64,000 nucleotides of DNA from Marinilabilia salmonicolor (lineage in GTDB: Bacteria > Bacteroidota > Bacteroidia > Bacteroidales > Marinilabiliaceae): positions 124,001 through 188,000 of the forward strand of contig NZ_PVTS01000006.1 of NCBI RefSeq assembly GCF_003003035.1, written 5' to 3'. Positions within the stretch are counted from its first letter, which is position 1, and the number at the start of each line of letters is the position of its first letter. This document shows, in pieces, positions 46,701 to 54,288 of the stretch. Below the pieces are notes generated by a model that saw only the letters and a list, made by a program, of their open reading frames with translations, was not told where the DNA came from and searched no databases. Position numbers and translations under genes: made by a program.

Positions 46701-47118
46701 CCATCAGCGCACCCCAGGTTTTTCCCAATACATACTGCAAATTCGACATGGGACGTGTATAAAACACTTCTGTGGTATCCATTTTACGCTCTCTACCCAG
46801 AAAATCAGCAGATAAAAAAGCGGCAATTACCACTTGAGCAACCGTGAAAAGGTAAAAATTCATGTAAAACACACCTCCCCACATATACCGGCCACTCCAG
46901 GCTTCCGATTCAGCAATGCCCAATACCCCAAAAACATCGAAAAGGACGAGAATAGCCAAAATCAGCAGCGAGAAAATACGAAATAACCAGCTCCTCCATA
47001 AAATCAGAGCTTCATATTGCCCTACTTTTGAAATGTAATAAAAGAAGGATGAAAATCGGGTAAGGAGCGATTCTCCGGAGAAAGCAGGATTAGAGTTATT
47101 TTTAAGGTCGGAATTCAT
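43711..47118 (-). CDS. ABC-2 permease fused to M1-peptidase-like and CBD-like extracytoplasmic domains
   Basis: This 1135-residue protein begins with an ABC-2-type permease (six or more helices, about 40-310, with ADFLGRERKMDTTEVFYTRP after helix 2). Residues 320-870 form a large extracytoplasmic region like the M1 aminopeptidase part of known ABC permease/M1 fusions (RFEPLIGG, YPKVAWRNF, LIEVPVHFY). The zinc motif HEXXH and the GAMEN-type motif are absent, so it is probably not an active peptidase. The final part (about 1020-1135: YEIQVYIPTG, GWVSLGRFFF, VVADAVKWVR) resembles golvesin/Xly CBD-like domains. It starts 3 bases after its ATPase gene. The extracytoplasmic part may bind or chaperone the substrate (inference). 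Confidence 0.78.
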   Translation of the reverse strand: MNSDLKNNSNPAFSGESLLTRFSSFFYYISKVGQYEALILWRSWLFRIFSLLILAILVLFDVFGVLGIAESEAWSGRYMWGGVFYMNFYLFTVAQVVIAAFLSADFLGRERKMDTTEVFYTRPMSNLQYVLGKTWGALMVFMGLNMVVALLATVVTLISPDAVFVWQAIFIYPFIFSLPSLVFILGFSFVLMVLVRNQAVAFVIVLGFGGMVLFYLGNMHWGIWDFIGFFIPGYYSGFSGLSNPDYLLFQRGGYFLLGLLGILLTAFFLPRLPGTRRRSGSLLLFCVVLTGGAAFLFFNIVSKGIDGQDLRERIRGTEKLLPALPAYSVDSCYLRVHHDGNDLINEARLLLKEKRASDTLFLHLNPGFEISSVTLNNQQVPFTFSDGIIAVGTSLVSEDDSSGITCKIVYSGHPDKEAIYPEFEKEREALSRFEPLIGGKEHFFIRSDYVLLTQESGWYPKVAWRNFRQQPDFTNYVLDFSSGNNLEVISQGAGVDSGEMVRYSSGKPLNALTLIAGYYKTDTLLVDGVEYSLSIHRDNDLFEEAFGELGDTIPAIIRDLKGQYERGVGLEYPFERLKLIEVPVHFYTYLHSWRTGTDHIQPEMVLIPENGGGRWFLDVGNTLNDFKDEAESQGEEVDEQEVQTKTMMTMAGNLFFYPQWNVFSGSEADGRLMTEWNRLQIFPLYYYHAYQIREEGWPVFQIMMDEALRQQAKREKNEGWRAERDQYKGLLALRERSISEWLTRENAGDTVAGILNLKGIHFFSKISAQNSQDDFVGVFESAFSRFRFQTGSPEQWLEMAGEGGRLKEEYQSVITGEELAAFQFGNVKASTFRNQGKKQFLVSLEVSNTGNVDGILNTETAFLDLSENNNRSFSQWRYQALKEEDNTDKKFYVVGAGEQLRIKLVYDNQPRELKVFTGVSRNIPPVFVFPFTNIGEELFDLNPKEGVENVDFEIGKQDGGQTYVVDNEDVDFEINSRDEVKTLKDLWLRRERKKADKYEMFYYWRPQAVWTNTLAQNYYGDYLRSAVLKTSGNGNDMARWKCELPEAGRYEIQVYIPTGLNTGWRSRNSGGRFHYLIHHANGEEKVETPPVRERSGWVSLGRFFFNEGDAVVELSDESEFPYVVADAVKWVRTDG

Positions 47119-47121
47119 AGT

Positions 47122-47997
47122 CTAAGCATTATTCTCCATAAAACAAACATAAGCATGTTCCAGTCCGGGTTCTATATTTTCGGCATTTCGCAACGGTTTC
47201 TCCCGGGCAATCAACTCCACCTCATACCCCTCTACAGACGGGATGGTGGTAATAACCGGAAATTGCTCTTTTAAAGATTTCAACTCCTCAAAACCAACAG
47301 AAGCTCGCCATACCAAACCTTTCGACTGTGCAATGAAATCATCGGGACTGCCGCCATATTTCACCATGCCATTATCCAATAATGCCATAGAGCGACAAGT
47401 ACTGGAAATATCAGCCACAATGTGTGTGGAAAGAATGATAATGACTCCCTGCTGACTCAGATTACTCAGAATATTACGAAAACGGATGCGTTCGCCGGGA
47501 TCAAGTCCTGTAGTGGGTTCATCAACAATCAGAAGACGAGGATTACCTATCAGGGCCTGTGCAATTCCCAAACGCCTCTTCATTCCTCCCGACAGCTTAT
47601 TGGCAAAACGCTCACGAGCATCTGTCAACCCCACCTGCTCAAGCAGACGATCCACCTCCATACGTCGTTTTTTTTTAGATTTGATGCCTGCAAGGGAAGC
47701 GGCATAATCAAGAAATTCGTTGGCCTTTAGTTTTGGAAAAAACCGAAAATCCTGAGGGAGATAACCAATCATCTGTCTGATTTGTCTGCGATGATGTGAA
47801 AGCGAATAACCATCTATGGTCACTTCACCGGAGCCCAGTTCCTGAAGTGTCACCAAAATTCGCATAAGCGTTGACTTCCCGGCGCCATTAGGGCCCAGAA
47901 GGCCAAACATTCCTTCCCGGATAGTCAGGTTTACGTCTTTCAGGGCCTGATGCCCGTTGTCGTAAATCTTGTTAAGGTTTTTTATTTGTAGTTCCAA
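47122..47997 (-). CDS. ABC transporter ATPase of the export locus
   Basis: This 291-residue ATPase has Walker A GPNGAGKS at about 33-40, Q-loop YLPQDF, signature LSGGMKRR, Walker B LLIVDEPTTGLD and H-loop STHIVAD, plus a C-terminal extension of about 70 residues. It pairs with the ABC-2 fusion protein encoded 3 bases downstream. It shares unusual local strings with the ATPase domain of the RND-ABC fusion (ERIRFRN, GYLPQ-x-F, DISS-x-C), indicating a common origin. It is the first gene of the minus-strand locus; no clear promoter was identified upstream. Confidence 0.9.
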   Translation of the reverse strand: MELQIKNLNKIYDNGHQALKDVNLTIREGMFGLLGPNGAGKSTLMRILVTLQELGSGEVTIDGYSLSHHRRQIRQMIGYLPQDFRFFPKLKANEFLDYAASLAGIKSKKKRRMEVDRLLEQVGLTDARERFANKLSGGMKRRLGIAQALIGNPRLLIVDEPTTGLDPGERIRFRNILSNLSQQGVIIILSTHIVADISSTCRSMALLDNGMVKYGGSPDDFIAQSKGLVWRASVGFEELKSLKEQFPVITTIPSVEGYEVELIAREKPLRNAENIEPGLEHAYVCFMENNA

Positions 47998-48149
47998 AGC
48001 TCAGGTTTTCTTATCTTGCTCGTCATTATTCAATAAACGAACCAGAAACAACAAATTAAACAAAATCAAATTATTAAAGCAAACCTACTTGACATAAAAG
48101 TGTACGATATCAGGCAAAAGGTGTCCTATACTGAACACATTCACTAATT

Positions 48150-48229
48150 AGTGCCTGTCCATAAACTAAGCAAATTCTGTTTTTAGAGCTGTTTCTGGTC
48201 AGAAAGTGCCAATTGCCAGGCTTGCGAAA
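48150..48229. repeat. family A repeat, truncated copy A6
   Basis: Only the left half is present, from AGTGCCTGTCCATAAA to AGGCTTGCGAA. The sequence breaks exactly where the upper hairpin arm would start. It lies in the 319-bp gap between divergent genes, which otherwise holds the promoter below. Confidence 0.75.
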
Positions 48230-48257
48230 CTAATTAATCAAATAGATTTTGAGCTTC

Positions 48258-48288
48258 TTGCAGGCTAATAATAATTTATATACTTTTA
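48258..48288 (+). promoter_or_regulatory. probable promoter of the PAS sensor kinase
   Basis: TTG (48258-48260) and TACTTTTA (48281-48288, one mismatch to TAnnTTTG) are 20 bases apart, and the start codon follows 28 bases later. Confidence 0.4.
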
Positions 48289-48316
48289 GTTCTGGTTCAA
48301 ACAACACAAATCCGGT

Positions 48317-50560
48317 ATGGTCCCAAAAAGAGCCCTGAAAAATGTCATTCTCACAACACTGCTATGGTTGGCTTCCATGGGAATACCGTCGGCACAAAAC
48401 AACTTTAAGGACATTGTACTCCTAAATTCCTATCATCCTACTTTCAAATGGACTGCCGACATCACCAGAGGGGTATTACAGGAATTACCTCCTGAAGAAA
48501 ATTACAGGGTTTTTGTAGAATATATGGATTCCAAAAGGTTTCAAAGTGATGACTACCTGAAAGGGTTGAACAAGCTCTTCTCAAAGAAATACGACTCCAT
48601 CAATATAGACGGCGTTATCCTCAGTGACAATAATGCACTTGACTTTTTCCTGAAATACGGAAATGAGATCTGGGGTAATGTCCCGGTTTCATTTTGCGGG
48701 ATCAACAACATACACGAATATAGTCTGGATACATCAAAGTTTAGAGGGGTTGATGAAAAAATAAACATCGACAGCACACTGAGCATTATTCAGGTTCTGC
48801 AACCAAATTTGGAAGAATTAATTGTGGTTTCTGACTCCACTCATTCCGGCCAAATCTTCTCCAACCAATTTGCCGGGGCCACCAAAAGACATACTTGGCT
48901 GAATTATCGATTCCTTCATGCTGATTCTCCCGAACAACTTAGTTCAGAACTTCAAGCCATTTGCACATCTAATAAAGCAATTTACCTTTTAAGTTTGTAT
49001 ATCAACAGGGACGGATTTCCCCGCGAAATGCTGGAAGAAGCCCCGTTGATTATCGACAACTGCAAAGTGCCGGTTTACAGCAACTGGGATTTTCTGTTCA
49101 ATAATTTCATCGTGGGAGGAGTGGTCATCAGAGGCATACACCAGGGACGTGAAGCAGCCTCTATTATGAAGGAAACATTAAACGGAACCTACTGCAGACC
49201 CTGGTTAACGCACGGACGGGAAATTCTGGCGCTGGATTATCGTCAAACAAACCGCAACGGACTCAACTTTAACAGCCTTACACCTCCGGGTATATTACTT
49301 AATAAACCGGAAAATCCTTTCCAAAGATTCAAACAGGAAATTATAATAATTATTTCCGTCCTGGGTTTTCTGGTTATTGTGATTATTGTTCTGCTCCGGG
49401 TGCTCAACCAAAAGAAAAAAGCGGAGAAAGAACTGGCCTACAGCGAAAGCCGTCTGGAACTGGCTTTGGATGGAGCCAACGAAGGACTCTGGGATGTGGA
49501 TTTTATTAATGGAGAAGTCTTTCTCAGTCACCGGTTTGCCCGCTTGTTAAAATACAATAATCCCAACGAAATCGGGTTTAACACCACCAATTACAAGAAC
49601 TTTTTTCATCCTGATGACCATCAACAGGTTTCTGAAGCTTTTCAAATGCACAAGGGAGGGCTGGCAACCGTTTTCAGGTGCGAAGCACGACTCATCAACA
49701 ACAGAGATCAATATGTATGGTTCTCCGTTCATGGTAAAATAACCGAAAGAGATCTGAACCGTGAACCTCTTCGCATGGTAGGAACCATCACGGAAATTCA
49801 GTCACAAAAAGAGTTTGAAAATCAACTCAGAGATGCCAAAGAAAAAGCTGAAGAGAGTGATCGCCTAAAATCGGCTTTTCTGGCAAACATGTCGCATGAG
49901 ATTCGCACCCCCATGAATGCAATATTGGGATTTACCGACCTGATATTAAACGATCTGTTAGACAAAAATGAACGATATCAATATTTGAGGGTCATCAAAA
50001 ACAGTGGCGAAAACCTCCTGAATATCATTAACGACATCATTGATATTTCCAAAATTGAATCAGGACAACTGAAAATCAAGGATGAGAAATTTGATCTTCA
50101 CATGGTACTTCAAAATATTAAAAATATAGCAGAGAGCTTATTGGTTCAGAAAGATAAAAAGATCAGGTTTTTGCTTTCTCCCGGAAGCAGAAAAGAGGTA
50201 TTTACCATCGTCACCGACCAGTACCGTCTTCATCAGCTTTTATTGAATTTGGTTACCAACGCCATTAAATTTACTACCCATGGCACCATCGAAGCCGGTT
50301 ACACCATCCGGGATGAAAAAACCCTCGTTTTCTTTGTGAAAGATACCGGACACGGCATTGCTCCCAAATACAAAAACATTATTTTTGAACGCTTCAGGCA
50401 GGTAGATGAAACACCCGTGCGCAAATTCGGCGGAACAGGCCTGGGACTTGCCATCACAAAGAGCCTGATTGCAATGATGAAAGGAGATATTTGGTTTAAT
50501 TCGGAACCCGGCAAAGGGTCAGAATTCTACTTCTCCCTACCATGCGAATTCAATCAATAA
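48317..50560 (+). CDS. sensor histidine kinase with ABC-substrate-binding-like sensor and PAS domain
   Basis: This 747-residue membrane kinase has a signal peptide (about 1-26) and a periplasmic region like the ABC-type substrate-binding family PF04392 (about 30-325: IVLLNSYHPTFKWT, GVILSDNNALDFF, VPVSFCGINN). One helix (about 340-362), a PAS domain (about 375-500), HisKA with His in MSHEIRTPMN (about 530) and HATPase with GTGLGLAIT follow. There is no receiver domain. It is divergent from the export locus, so a regulatory link is possible but unproven. rsmE follows 5 bases after its stop. Confidence 0.9.
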   Translation: MVPKRALKNVILTTLLWLASMGIPSAQNNFKDIVLLNSYHPTFKWTADITRGVLQELPPEENYRVFVEYMDSKRFQSDDYLKGLNKLFSKKYDSINIDGVILSDNNALDFFLKYGNEIWGNVPVSFCGINNIHEYSLDTSKFRGVDEKINIDSTLSIIQVLQPNLEELIVVSDSTHSGQIFSNQFAGATKRHTWLNYRFLHADSPEQLSSELQAICTSNKAIYLLSLYINRDGFPREMLEEAPLIIDNCKVPVYSNWDFLFNNFIVGGVVIRGIHQGREAASIMKETLNGTYCRPWLTHGREILALDYRQTNRNGLNFNSLTPPGILLNKPENPFQRFKQEIIIIISVLGFLVIVIIVLLRVLNQKKKAEKELAYSESRLELALDGANEGLWDVDFINGEVFLSHRFARLLKYNNPNEIGFNTTNYKNFFHPDDHQQVSEAFQMHKGGLATVFRCEARLINNRDQYVWFSVHGKITERDLNREPLRMVGTITEIQSQKEFENQLRDAKEKAEESDRLKSAFLANMSHEIRTPMNAILGFTDLILNDLLDKNERYQYLRVIKNSGENLLNIINDIIDISKIESGQLKIKDEKFDLHMVLQNIKNIAESLLVQKDKKIRFLLSPGSRKEVFTIVTDQYRLHQLLLNLVTNAIKFTTHGTIEAGYTIRDEKTLVFFVKDTGHGIAPKYKNIIFERFRQVDETPVRKFGGTGLGLAITKSLIAMMKGDIWFNSEPGKGSEFYFSLPCEFNQ

Positions 50561-50565
50561 AGCAT

Positions 50566-51282
50566 ATGCAGATTTTTTACGAGCCCGAAATACTCACCAA
50601 TGGTGGTGTGCTAAACGAAGAGGAATCCAAACACTGTATCAAAGTACTCAGGCACAAAGCCGGCGATCAGATTCATGTAATCAACGGCAGGGGAACAAGG
50701 GTTTTAGGCACCATCACAGAAGCCTCACCAAAGGCATGCAGTATCAAAATTGACCAAACAGAAACCGCAGAGCCGGATGCTCCGGCTTGTCACATTGCCA
50801 TAGCGCCCACCAAAAGCATTGATCGTTTTGAGTGGTTTTTGGAAAAATCGACCGAACTGGGTGTTGACAAGGTTACTCCCCTGCTTTGCCATCAGTCGGA
50901 ACGCAGACAGATAAAACTTCCCCGTCTGGAGCGGGTGATTACAGCAGCCACCAAACAATGTCTCAGGCTTTGGCGGCCTGAAATCGACGAATTAACCAAC
51001 ATTAAAAAATTTCTGGAAGCAGATCATCCCGGGAAATACAAATTCATCGCCCACTGCATGGAAGGTGAACGCAGGGAACTAATATCAGAACTAACAAAAA
51101 ACAGCGCAAAGGAAGATGTCCTGATTTTGATTGGCCCGGAAGGAGATTTCTCTCCGGAAGAGGTAAACATGGCCGTTAAAAACGGATTTGTACCGGTGGT
51201 AATGGGCAAAAACCGATTACGAACAGAGACTGCAGGGATTGCTGCCTGTTTGTCGGTAAAAATGGCTGAATACTATAAATAA
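50566..51282 (+). CDS. rsmE: 16S rRNA m3U1498 methyltransferase
   Basis: This 238-residue SPOUT-class enzyme methylates N3 of U1498 in 16S rRNA using SAM. It has an N-terminal PUA-like domain (ESKHCIKVLRHKAGD) and the knotted C-terminal domain with LIGPEGDFSPEEV and MGKNRLRTETAGI. The start is at MQIFYEPE, avoiding overlap with the kinase gene; an earlier ATG eight codons upstream is in frame. The 3' end overlaps the convergent Rrf2 gene by 10 bases. Confidence 0.93.
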   Translation: MQIFYEPEILTNGGVLNEEESKHCIKVLRHKAGDQIHVINGRGTRVLGTITEASPKACSIKIDQTETAEPDAPACHIAIAPTKSIDRFEWFLEKSTELGVDKVTPLLCHQSERRQIKLPRLERVITAATKQCLRLWRPEIDELTNIKKFLEADHPGKYKFIAHCMEGERRELISELTKNSAKEDVLILIGPEGDFSPEEVNMAVKNGFVPVVMGKNRLRTETAGIAACLSVKMAEYYK

Positions 51283-51671
51283 TCCTGCAGCGTTCGCCCG
51301 GCAAGATAATCTCTGATTTCGCCTGATACGCGTAACGACATATCTCCTAAAAGACACTCACCAAAAGGACAAGTGGGACGATCCATCGGGCAGGTCTGCA
51401 CCGATAAAGGCCCTTCAATGGCTTCGTAGATGTTCAACAACGTTATTTCGGAAGGCAATTGCTTTAACACAAAGCCTCCGGAAGGACCTCTGTTGGACGA
51501 AACAAAGCCTGCTTTCGACAAGCGTTGCATAATTTTGGCAACATGATGTTTAGAACTTCCGATAAATTCAGAAATCTTCAAAACATTCAACACCTCATCA
51601 GAACGGGCAATTAAAACCATACTGTGCAGTCCTATTGAAGCTGCTTCGGTTAAGGCAACAATATTTGACAT
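51273..51671 (-). CDS. Rrf2-family regulator with three-Cys cluster
   Basis: This 132-residue Rrf2-type protein has a winged helix at the N-terminus (ISEFIGSSKHHVAKIMQRL, then NRGPSGGFVL) and cysteines 92, 99 and 104 that could hold an Fe-S cluster, as in IscR and NsrR. It likely senses iron-sulfur, NO or redox status. A 12-bp palindrome lies 50 bases upstream and may be its own operator. The target genes cannot be read from the context. Confidence 0.87.
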   Translation of the reverse strand: MSNIVALTEAASIGLHSMVLIARSDEVLNVLKISEFIGSSKHHVAKIMQRLSKAGFVSSNRGPSGGFVLKQLPSEITLLNIYEAIEGPLSVQTCPMDRPTCPFGECLLGDMSLRVSGEIRDYLAGRTLQDYL

Positions 51672-51720
51672 CTACATCTAATTATTTAGTGTTTGACAGT
51701 TATTGGGTAAGTATGAACCA

Positions 51721-51732
51721 TTGTTCGAACAA
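51721..51732. promoter_or_regulatory. candidate operator palindrome TTGTTCGAACAA
   Basis: This perfect 12-bp palindrome lies 50 bases upstream of the Rrf2 start codon. Its position suits autoregulation, but it does not match a known IscR or NsrR site. Confidence 0.35.
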
Positions 51733-51748
51733 AAATAACAATAAAAAC

Positions 51749-51788
51749 GAAAAAACCCGCTTCAGAGCAATTAGCCTGAAAGCGGGTT
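51749..51788 (-). terminator. intrinsic terminator of the PPi-PFK gene
   Basis: On the minus strand AACCCGCTTTCAG pairs with CTGAAGCGGGTT and is followed by a run of T. It is about 125 bases after the stop codon, with family E copy E4 in between. Confidence 0.75.
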
Positions 51789-51836
51789 GAGTGTAATTTA
51801 TTTCATCAGTATATAATTAAACTAAGTAATTGATCT

Positions 51837-51903
51837 GATGGAACTCGCATGTAAGAACTTATACATGTTCTCTTATGGCAATCGTTGCCATGCTCGTTTC
51901 ATT
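51837..51903. repeat. family E repeat, copy E4
   Basis: A unit with GATGGAACTCGCATG at one end and CATGCTCGTTTCAT at the other contains the palindromes AGAACTTATACATGTTCT and ATGGCAATCGTTGCCAT. It lies in the 3' untranslated region of the PPi-PFK gene, 10 bases from the stop codon. Confidence 0.75.
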
Positions 51904-51913
51904 TGCGGCTGTT

Positions 51914-53560
51914 TTACTTCTCCAGCTGCAATGTTTTGGTCGTCTGATCACAAACTTCAGTGGGTCCGAAGTACTGAATGGGTCCGGGATAAACAAACTC
52001 GGTGTTTTCTCCCCATTCTTTACGGCTTTCGGCAAAAGTTTTAAACGGCTTACCATCCAGTTTAACCAGTGCTTTCTGAATCACAGGCTTCATGGCACCG
52101 TGACGACGCTCCATATTCATCAACATCGTAACAGGAACACCCCCGGCAATCCACTCATCAGCAGGAGCCGTGAGGTTTCGAACTGAAGCCATGTAACCGG
52201 TTTTTCCGTTGGCAATCAATACTGCAGCAGTACGTCCCAGCGAGTAAGTATAATCTGCATCGAAGTTTGACGGTGCAGCACAACGTCCTTCATATCCAAA
52301 GAAGTGAGACTGGCCGCTGAATTTTCCATTGAACTTACCTTCTTTCTTAAGCTTTTTAACTCTCGACTTAACCATATCACTGAGTAACTGCTCGGTATCA
52401 ATCATAGAAACCTGAACGTTTCCGTGAGGGTCACGGTCAAGCAGCAACTGATTGGCAAAGCTGTTGGGCAGTCCGGTAAACACCTTGGATGACTCTGCTG
52501 AAAGCTTACCAGCAACAAACTCACGGCGCTCCTTGTTAGAATCCAGTGCATTCACTTCATTCTCGTACTTAGCCAGCATATCGTTCAACTCGGCAATCAA
52601 AGCTTTCATGGCAGGAATGAATTCAACCAAACCTTCGGGCACAAGTACCACACCAAAGTTTTCTCCCTTTTCGGCACGTTTCACCACAACCTCAACAATC
52701 TGGTCAACAACCTGATCGAGGGTCATATTTTTAGCTTCCACTTCTTCAGAGATAATGGCCACATTCGGCTGAGCCTGCAATGCACACTCCAATGCAATGT
52801 GAGAAGCAGAGCGTCCCATCAGTTTGATAAAGTGATAGTATTTCTTTGCAGAATTGGCATCACGCTGAATGTTACCAATCAACTCGCTATATACCTTACA
52901 GGCAGTATCGAAACCAAAAGAGGTCTCAATCATATCAGTTTTAAGGTCACCATCAATGGTCTTGGGAACACCAATCACCTGAACACCTGCATTCTTAGCA
53001 GCAAAATATTCGGCCAATACAGCGGCATTGGTATTGGAATCATCTCCACCAATAATCACCAGTGCTTTAATGTCAAGCTTTTTACAGTTTTCCAACGTCT
53101 GATCAAACTGCGACTCTTCTTCCAGTTTGGTACGTCCCGATCCAATGATATCAAAACCACCGGTATTGCGGTACTCATCAATGATATCAGAAGTTAGTTC
53201 TTTATATTCATTATCAGTTAACCCGCTGGGGCCTCCCAGGAAACCAAACAGTTTACTATCGCTGTTGAGGGTTTTCAAACCATCAAAAAGACCGGAAATT
53301 ACGTTATGTCCACCGGGTGCCTGACCACCTGAAAGAATTACCCCAACATTCATCGCAGGAAAGTTCTTCTTCTCATCTGAAGCTTCAAATGACAAAATAG
53401 GCATTCCATAGGTATTGGGGAACATTTTTTCTATCTCGCCCTGATCGGCAACCGATTGGGTCTTGTCTCCTTCTACTACTTTCACACTGCCTTTTAATGC
53501 AGCCGGAACCTTGGGAGCATATTTTTCCCTGGCAATCTGAAGTGGGCTTTTAATCTTCAT
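51914..53560 (-). CDS. pfp: diphosphate--fructose-6-phosphate 1-phosphotransferase
   Basis: This 548-residue PPi-dependent phosphofructokinase is of the long type. It shows [26 protein letters not shown] (with Asp-Asp where ATP enzymes have Gly-Asp), PKTIDGDL with the catalytic Asp, and MGRSASH. It phosphorylates fructose 6-phosphate with pyrophosphate, reversibly, in glycolysis and gluconeogenesis. Such enzymes are common in anaerobic Bacteroidota. A TACTTTTG -7 element lies upstream; a family E repeat and a terminator follow. Confidence 0.95.
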   Translation of the reverse strand: MKIKSPLQIAREKYAPKVPAALKGSVKVVEGDKTQSVADQGEIEKMFPNTYGMPILSFEASDEKKNFPAMNVGVILSGGQAPGGHNVISGLFDGLKTLNSDSKLFGFLGGPSGLTDNEYKELTSDIIDEYRNTGGFDIIGSGRTKLEEESQFDQTLENCKKLDIKALVIIGGDDSNTNAAVLAEYFAAKNAGVQVIGVPKTIDGDLKTDMIETSFGFDTACKVYSELIGNIQRDANSAKKYYHFIKLMGRSASHIALECALQAQPNVAIISEEVEAKNMTLDQVVDQIVEVVVKRAEKGENFGVVLVPEGLVEFIPAMKALIAELNDMLAKYENEVNALDSNKERREFVAGKLSAESSKVFTGLPNSFANQLLLDRDPHGNVQVSMIDTEQLLSDMVKSRVKKLKKEGKFNGKFSGQSHFFGYEGRCAAPSNFDADYTYSLGRTAAVLIANGKTGYMASVRNLTAPADEWIAGGVPVTMLMNMERRHGAMKPVIQKALVKLDGKPFKTFAESRKEWGENTEFVYPGPIQYFGPTEVCDQTTKTLQLEK

Positions 53561-53597
53561 CGAATTTGATTTATAAGATTTTTAAACAAATATTCTT

Positions 53598-53605
53598 CAA
53601 AAGTA
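53598..53605 (-). promoter_or_regulatory. -7 element of pfp (TACTTTTG)
   Basis: TACTTTTG on the minus strand fits TAnnTTTG, 37 bases before the start. The -33 region has only TTAATG, so the match is partial. Confidence 0.38.
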
Positions 53606-53725
53606 ACAAATTGAAACTATAAAGCGCATTAATATTTAATACTTTATAACTTCTCTCCTTTCGGACTGCAAATTTGTCAATTTTTTTTCAGATTAGAAAA
53701 AACGGGAGGGAAAATTCCATGAATT

Positions 53726-54117
53726 AGTGCCTGTCTATAACAATAGATCGTTAGATTTTAGAAGTTAGAGATTAGATAAAATCGTAAGATGTTGACATTC
53801 TGTATTTTATCAAAAACACTCATTTAAACTTAAAGATTTAATTTCCAGAGCTTTGAAAAAGTTTAACGGACTATTGTATAAACTATAGACAAATTTTATT
53901 TCTGGTTATGTGTTTGTCAAGAAAGTGCCAATTGCAAGGCTTGCGACCGCGTGCCGCCTAAAGCTTTAGCGCCGTGCCGTCGGCAAGCCTTTGGCGACCG
54001 ATGGGTGGGGCAAGCCGCCAAAAACAGAGTTTACTAATCGTAAATGAGTATTTTGGCGGCAAGCATAACAGCCTGCCCCGATCCTTCGGGGACGCAAGTG
54101 GTACTTTATAGACAGAT
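53726..54117. repeat. family A structured repeat, copy A7, with nested insertions
   Basis: This copy begins AGTGCCTGTCTATAA, is interrupted by MITE C2, resumes TATAAACTATAGAC and ends CTTTATAGACAGATTCT. Upper arms are GCCGCCAAAA and TTTTGGCGGC. A GC-rich block sits at 53947-54010 in the left arm, and a CCTGCCCCGATCCTTCGGGG module sits at 54072-54091 in the right arm. Confidence 0.8.
53741..53876. mobile_element. family C MITE, copy C2, nested in A7 with TATAA duplication
   Basis: This 136-bp element, from CAATAGATCGTTAGA to TTTAACGGACTATTG, is flanked by TATAA on both sides (53736-53740 and 53877-53881). Removing it and one TATAA restores the normal A left end. The 5' part contains heptamer-like TAG-x4 units. 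Confidence 0.85.
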
Positions 54118-54123
54118 TCTGTT

Positions 54124-54288
54124 AGAGTTTTTCTATAAACTAAGCAAAGTTTGTTTTTAGTCATGTGTCTGTTCAGAAAGTGCCAATTGCAAGGCTTGCG
54201 AAGCCGCCAAAAACGGAGTTTACTAATCGTAAATGAGTATTTTGGCGGCAAGCGTAACGACGCAAGTGGTACTTTATGAACAGACACT
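54124..54288. repeat. family A structured repeat, copy A8, overlapping a stop codon
   Basis: The element runs from AGAGTTTTTCTATAAAC to TTTATGAACAGACACT, with arms GCCGCCAAAA and TTTTGGCGGC. Its right end supplies part of the TAG stop codon (54287-54289) of the YbaK-type gene. It is in tandem with A7, six bases apart. Confidence 0.85.

Noticed and set aside
43711-47118. Active M1 aminopeptidase
   Set aside because: No HEXXH motif could be found in the ectodomain, so only an M1-like fold is suggested.
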